Source of the DNA: Holosporales bacterium
Lineage (GTDB): Bacteria; Pseudomonadota; Alphaproteobacteria; BNTO01
Assembly: GCA_031257945.1 (NCBI GenBank)
Contig: JAIRNU010000042.1
Location: forward strand, 1-7,269
Length of the DNA stretch: 7,269 nucleotides
Direction of reading: 5' to 3'
In this document: piece after piece, positions 6,699-7,269 of the stretch
Position numbering within the stretch: the stretch's first letter is position 1
Layout: each line of letters begins with the position of its first letter
Program-made: the position numbers and the translations under genes
Notes under the pieces: model-generated
What the model saw: only the letters and a program-made list of their open reading frames with translations
What the model was told of the DNA's origin: nothing
Database searches by the model: none

Positions 6699-6909
6699 AT
6701 GCAGATAGAATTTCCGCACAGAAGCATTGTCGCCCTGCGGAATTCGCTGCGCGCTGCGCAATTTTACCAATGAATACAATACTTACAGGCCGCATGGGAG
6801 CATCAACAATCTGACTCCTGAAGAGTATTTAAATATGCCCGAAGAACAACGCCCCGCGCATAAAGTATATAAAAAACGTGACAAAAAAAGCGAGATACAA
6901 GCAAAATAA
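6699..6909 (+). pseudogene. Internally deleted IS3-like transposase remnant
   Basis: The last 49 codons (from about 6760 to the TAA at 6907-6909) encode NFTNEYNTYRPHGSINNLTPEEYLN and a basic tail. This is the YN..RPH...(L)TP.E(F/Y) end of an IS3/rve-type DDE transposase. The DDE catalytic residues are absent. Upstream, AAAGGAG (6686-6692) stands 6 bases before an ATG at 6699, like a genuine transposase start, but that frame gives only 24 residues before a TGA at 6771 and is not in the frame of the C-terminal segment. The join region holds a tandem duplication of GCTGCGC (6746-6752 and 6753-6759). I infer that an internal deletion fused the two ends of the element. The element's outer ends are not clear. 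Confidence 0.75.
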
Positions 6910-6934
6910 AAACAGAATAAAGCGAGGTCGAAAC

Positions 6935-6948
6935 GCCCTCCGTAGGGC
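6935..6948. repeat. Short GC-rich hairpin
   Basis: GCCCT and AGGGC form a perfect 5-bp stem around a CCGT loop, 26 bp after the transposase-remnant stop. No T-run follows, so it is not a typical intrinsic terminator. It lies in the GC-rich stretch of about 6921-7031 that contrasts with the AT-rich DNA on both sides. Confidence 0.5.
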
Positions 6949-6954
6949 TCCCGA

Positions 6955-7020
6955 TTGGCTCCCCGGGCAAAAAGCCTAGTTTTACAAGACTTTGAGCCGC
7001 CGATAAGCCCGGAGAGACAA
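6955..7020. repeat. Imperfect inverted repeat in GC-rich non-coding stretch
   Basis: TTGGCTCCCCGGGC (6955-6968) pairs with the stretch at 7007-7020, whose reverse complement is TTGTCTCTCCGGGC; 12 of 14 positions match, across a 38-bp spacer. It follows the hairpin at 6935-6948. Open frames of 84 and 113 codons cross this region on the minus strand, but they have no family resemblance and run through the neighbouring remnant and palindrome, so I do not call them genes. The stretch may be a repetitive element of its own. Confidence 0.5.
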
Positions 7021-7071
7021 GTGGGACACGCATACAAATGACAAAAGAAAAAACAACACCGGGAGGAGAGC

Positions 7072-7251
7072 GTTTTTTCCAGACAAAAGGTATCATAAAT
7101 ACAGTTTTTATGAAGTCATGGCAAAAAAATAAATATTTGAGCACAGGATAACAAACCTTAGAAATTCAGGGAAAAGCAGTGCGCAAATATTTTGTTTTTT
7201 GCATTGACGTCATAAAAACTGTATTTATGATACCTTTTGTCTGGAAAAAAC
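7072..7251. repeat. Long near-perfect palindrome (foldback / MITE-like element)
   Basis: Arms at 7072-7144 and 7179-7251 are reverse complements over 73 bp with 6 mismatches (about 92%); the outer 42 bp (7072-7113 against 7210-7251) match perfectly. A 34-bp unmatched loop lies at 7145-7178. The homology stops abruptly at both outer ends (flanks GGAGAGC and ATCGCCC), which suggests a discrete unit with ends GTTTTTTCCAGAC. No obvious target-site duplication is seen. The arms are AT-rich and hold no gene. It could be a non-autonomous transposable element or the facing ends of two inverted mobile elements. Confidence 0.85.
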
Positions 7252-7269
7252 ATCGCCCCTTTGCAGAAG

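Noticed and set aside
6783..7144. Two long minus-strand open frames (84 and 113 codons) across the region right of the transposase remnant
   Set aside because: They run antisense through the remnant, the GC-rich inverted repeats and one palindrome arm, and show no domain or start signal.

Overview
The window looks like chromosomal DNA from an alphaproteobacterium, probably a moderately AT-rich host-associated or endosymbiont-like lineage. The main evidence is a clear MipZ, the ParA-like division-site regulator typical of Alphaproteobacteria. Support comes from the stand-alone LON substrate-binding-domain protein of the alphaproteobacterial type, the tight gene packing and the insertion-sequence debris. 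The genus cannot be named from this sequence alone.

Layout. From 5002 down to 1, seven genes lie on the minus strand with gaps of only 10 to 47 bp: a soluble lytic transglycosylase (slt), a YbaB/EbfC nucleoid-associated protein, mipZ, the LON-domain protein, truB, rpsO and rsmD, which is cut by the window edge. They read as one transcription unit. It joins cell-wall turnover and division placement at its 5' end to tRNA modification, a ribosomal protein and rRNA methylation at its 3' end. Strong Shine-Dalgarno sites precede rpsO and the LON gene, and the rpsO site abuts the truB stop codon. From 4992 the plus strand carries dapA, which overlaps by ATGA a second, small VirB1/IagB-like lytic transglycosylase. 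The divergent slt and dapA genes overlap at their 5' ends by 11 bp, so neither has a private promoter region. DapA makes the lysine/diaminopimelate precursor of peptidoglycan and the two flanking enzymes cut peptidoglycan, so this stretch has a cell-wall theme.

From 6473 to the end there is no intact gene. The region holds a remnant of an IS3-like transposase, in which a 5' start with a strong ribosome site is joined out of frame to the C-terminal YN..RPH segment. It is followed by a GC-rich structured stretch with inverted repeats, and then a long near-perfect palindrome of about 180 bp (73-bp arms at 7072-7144 and 7179-7251, about 92% matched) that looks like a foldback or MITE-type element.

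I found no clear new multi-gene system. The most unusual items are the long palindrome, the 5'-overlapping divergent slt/dapA pair, the GC-rich block in the leader of the second transglycosylase, and the Ser-for-Thr change in the DapA active-site motif.
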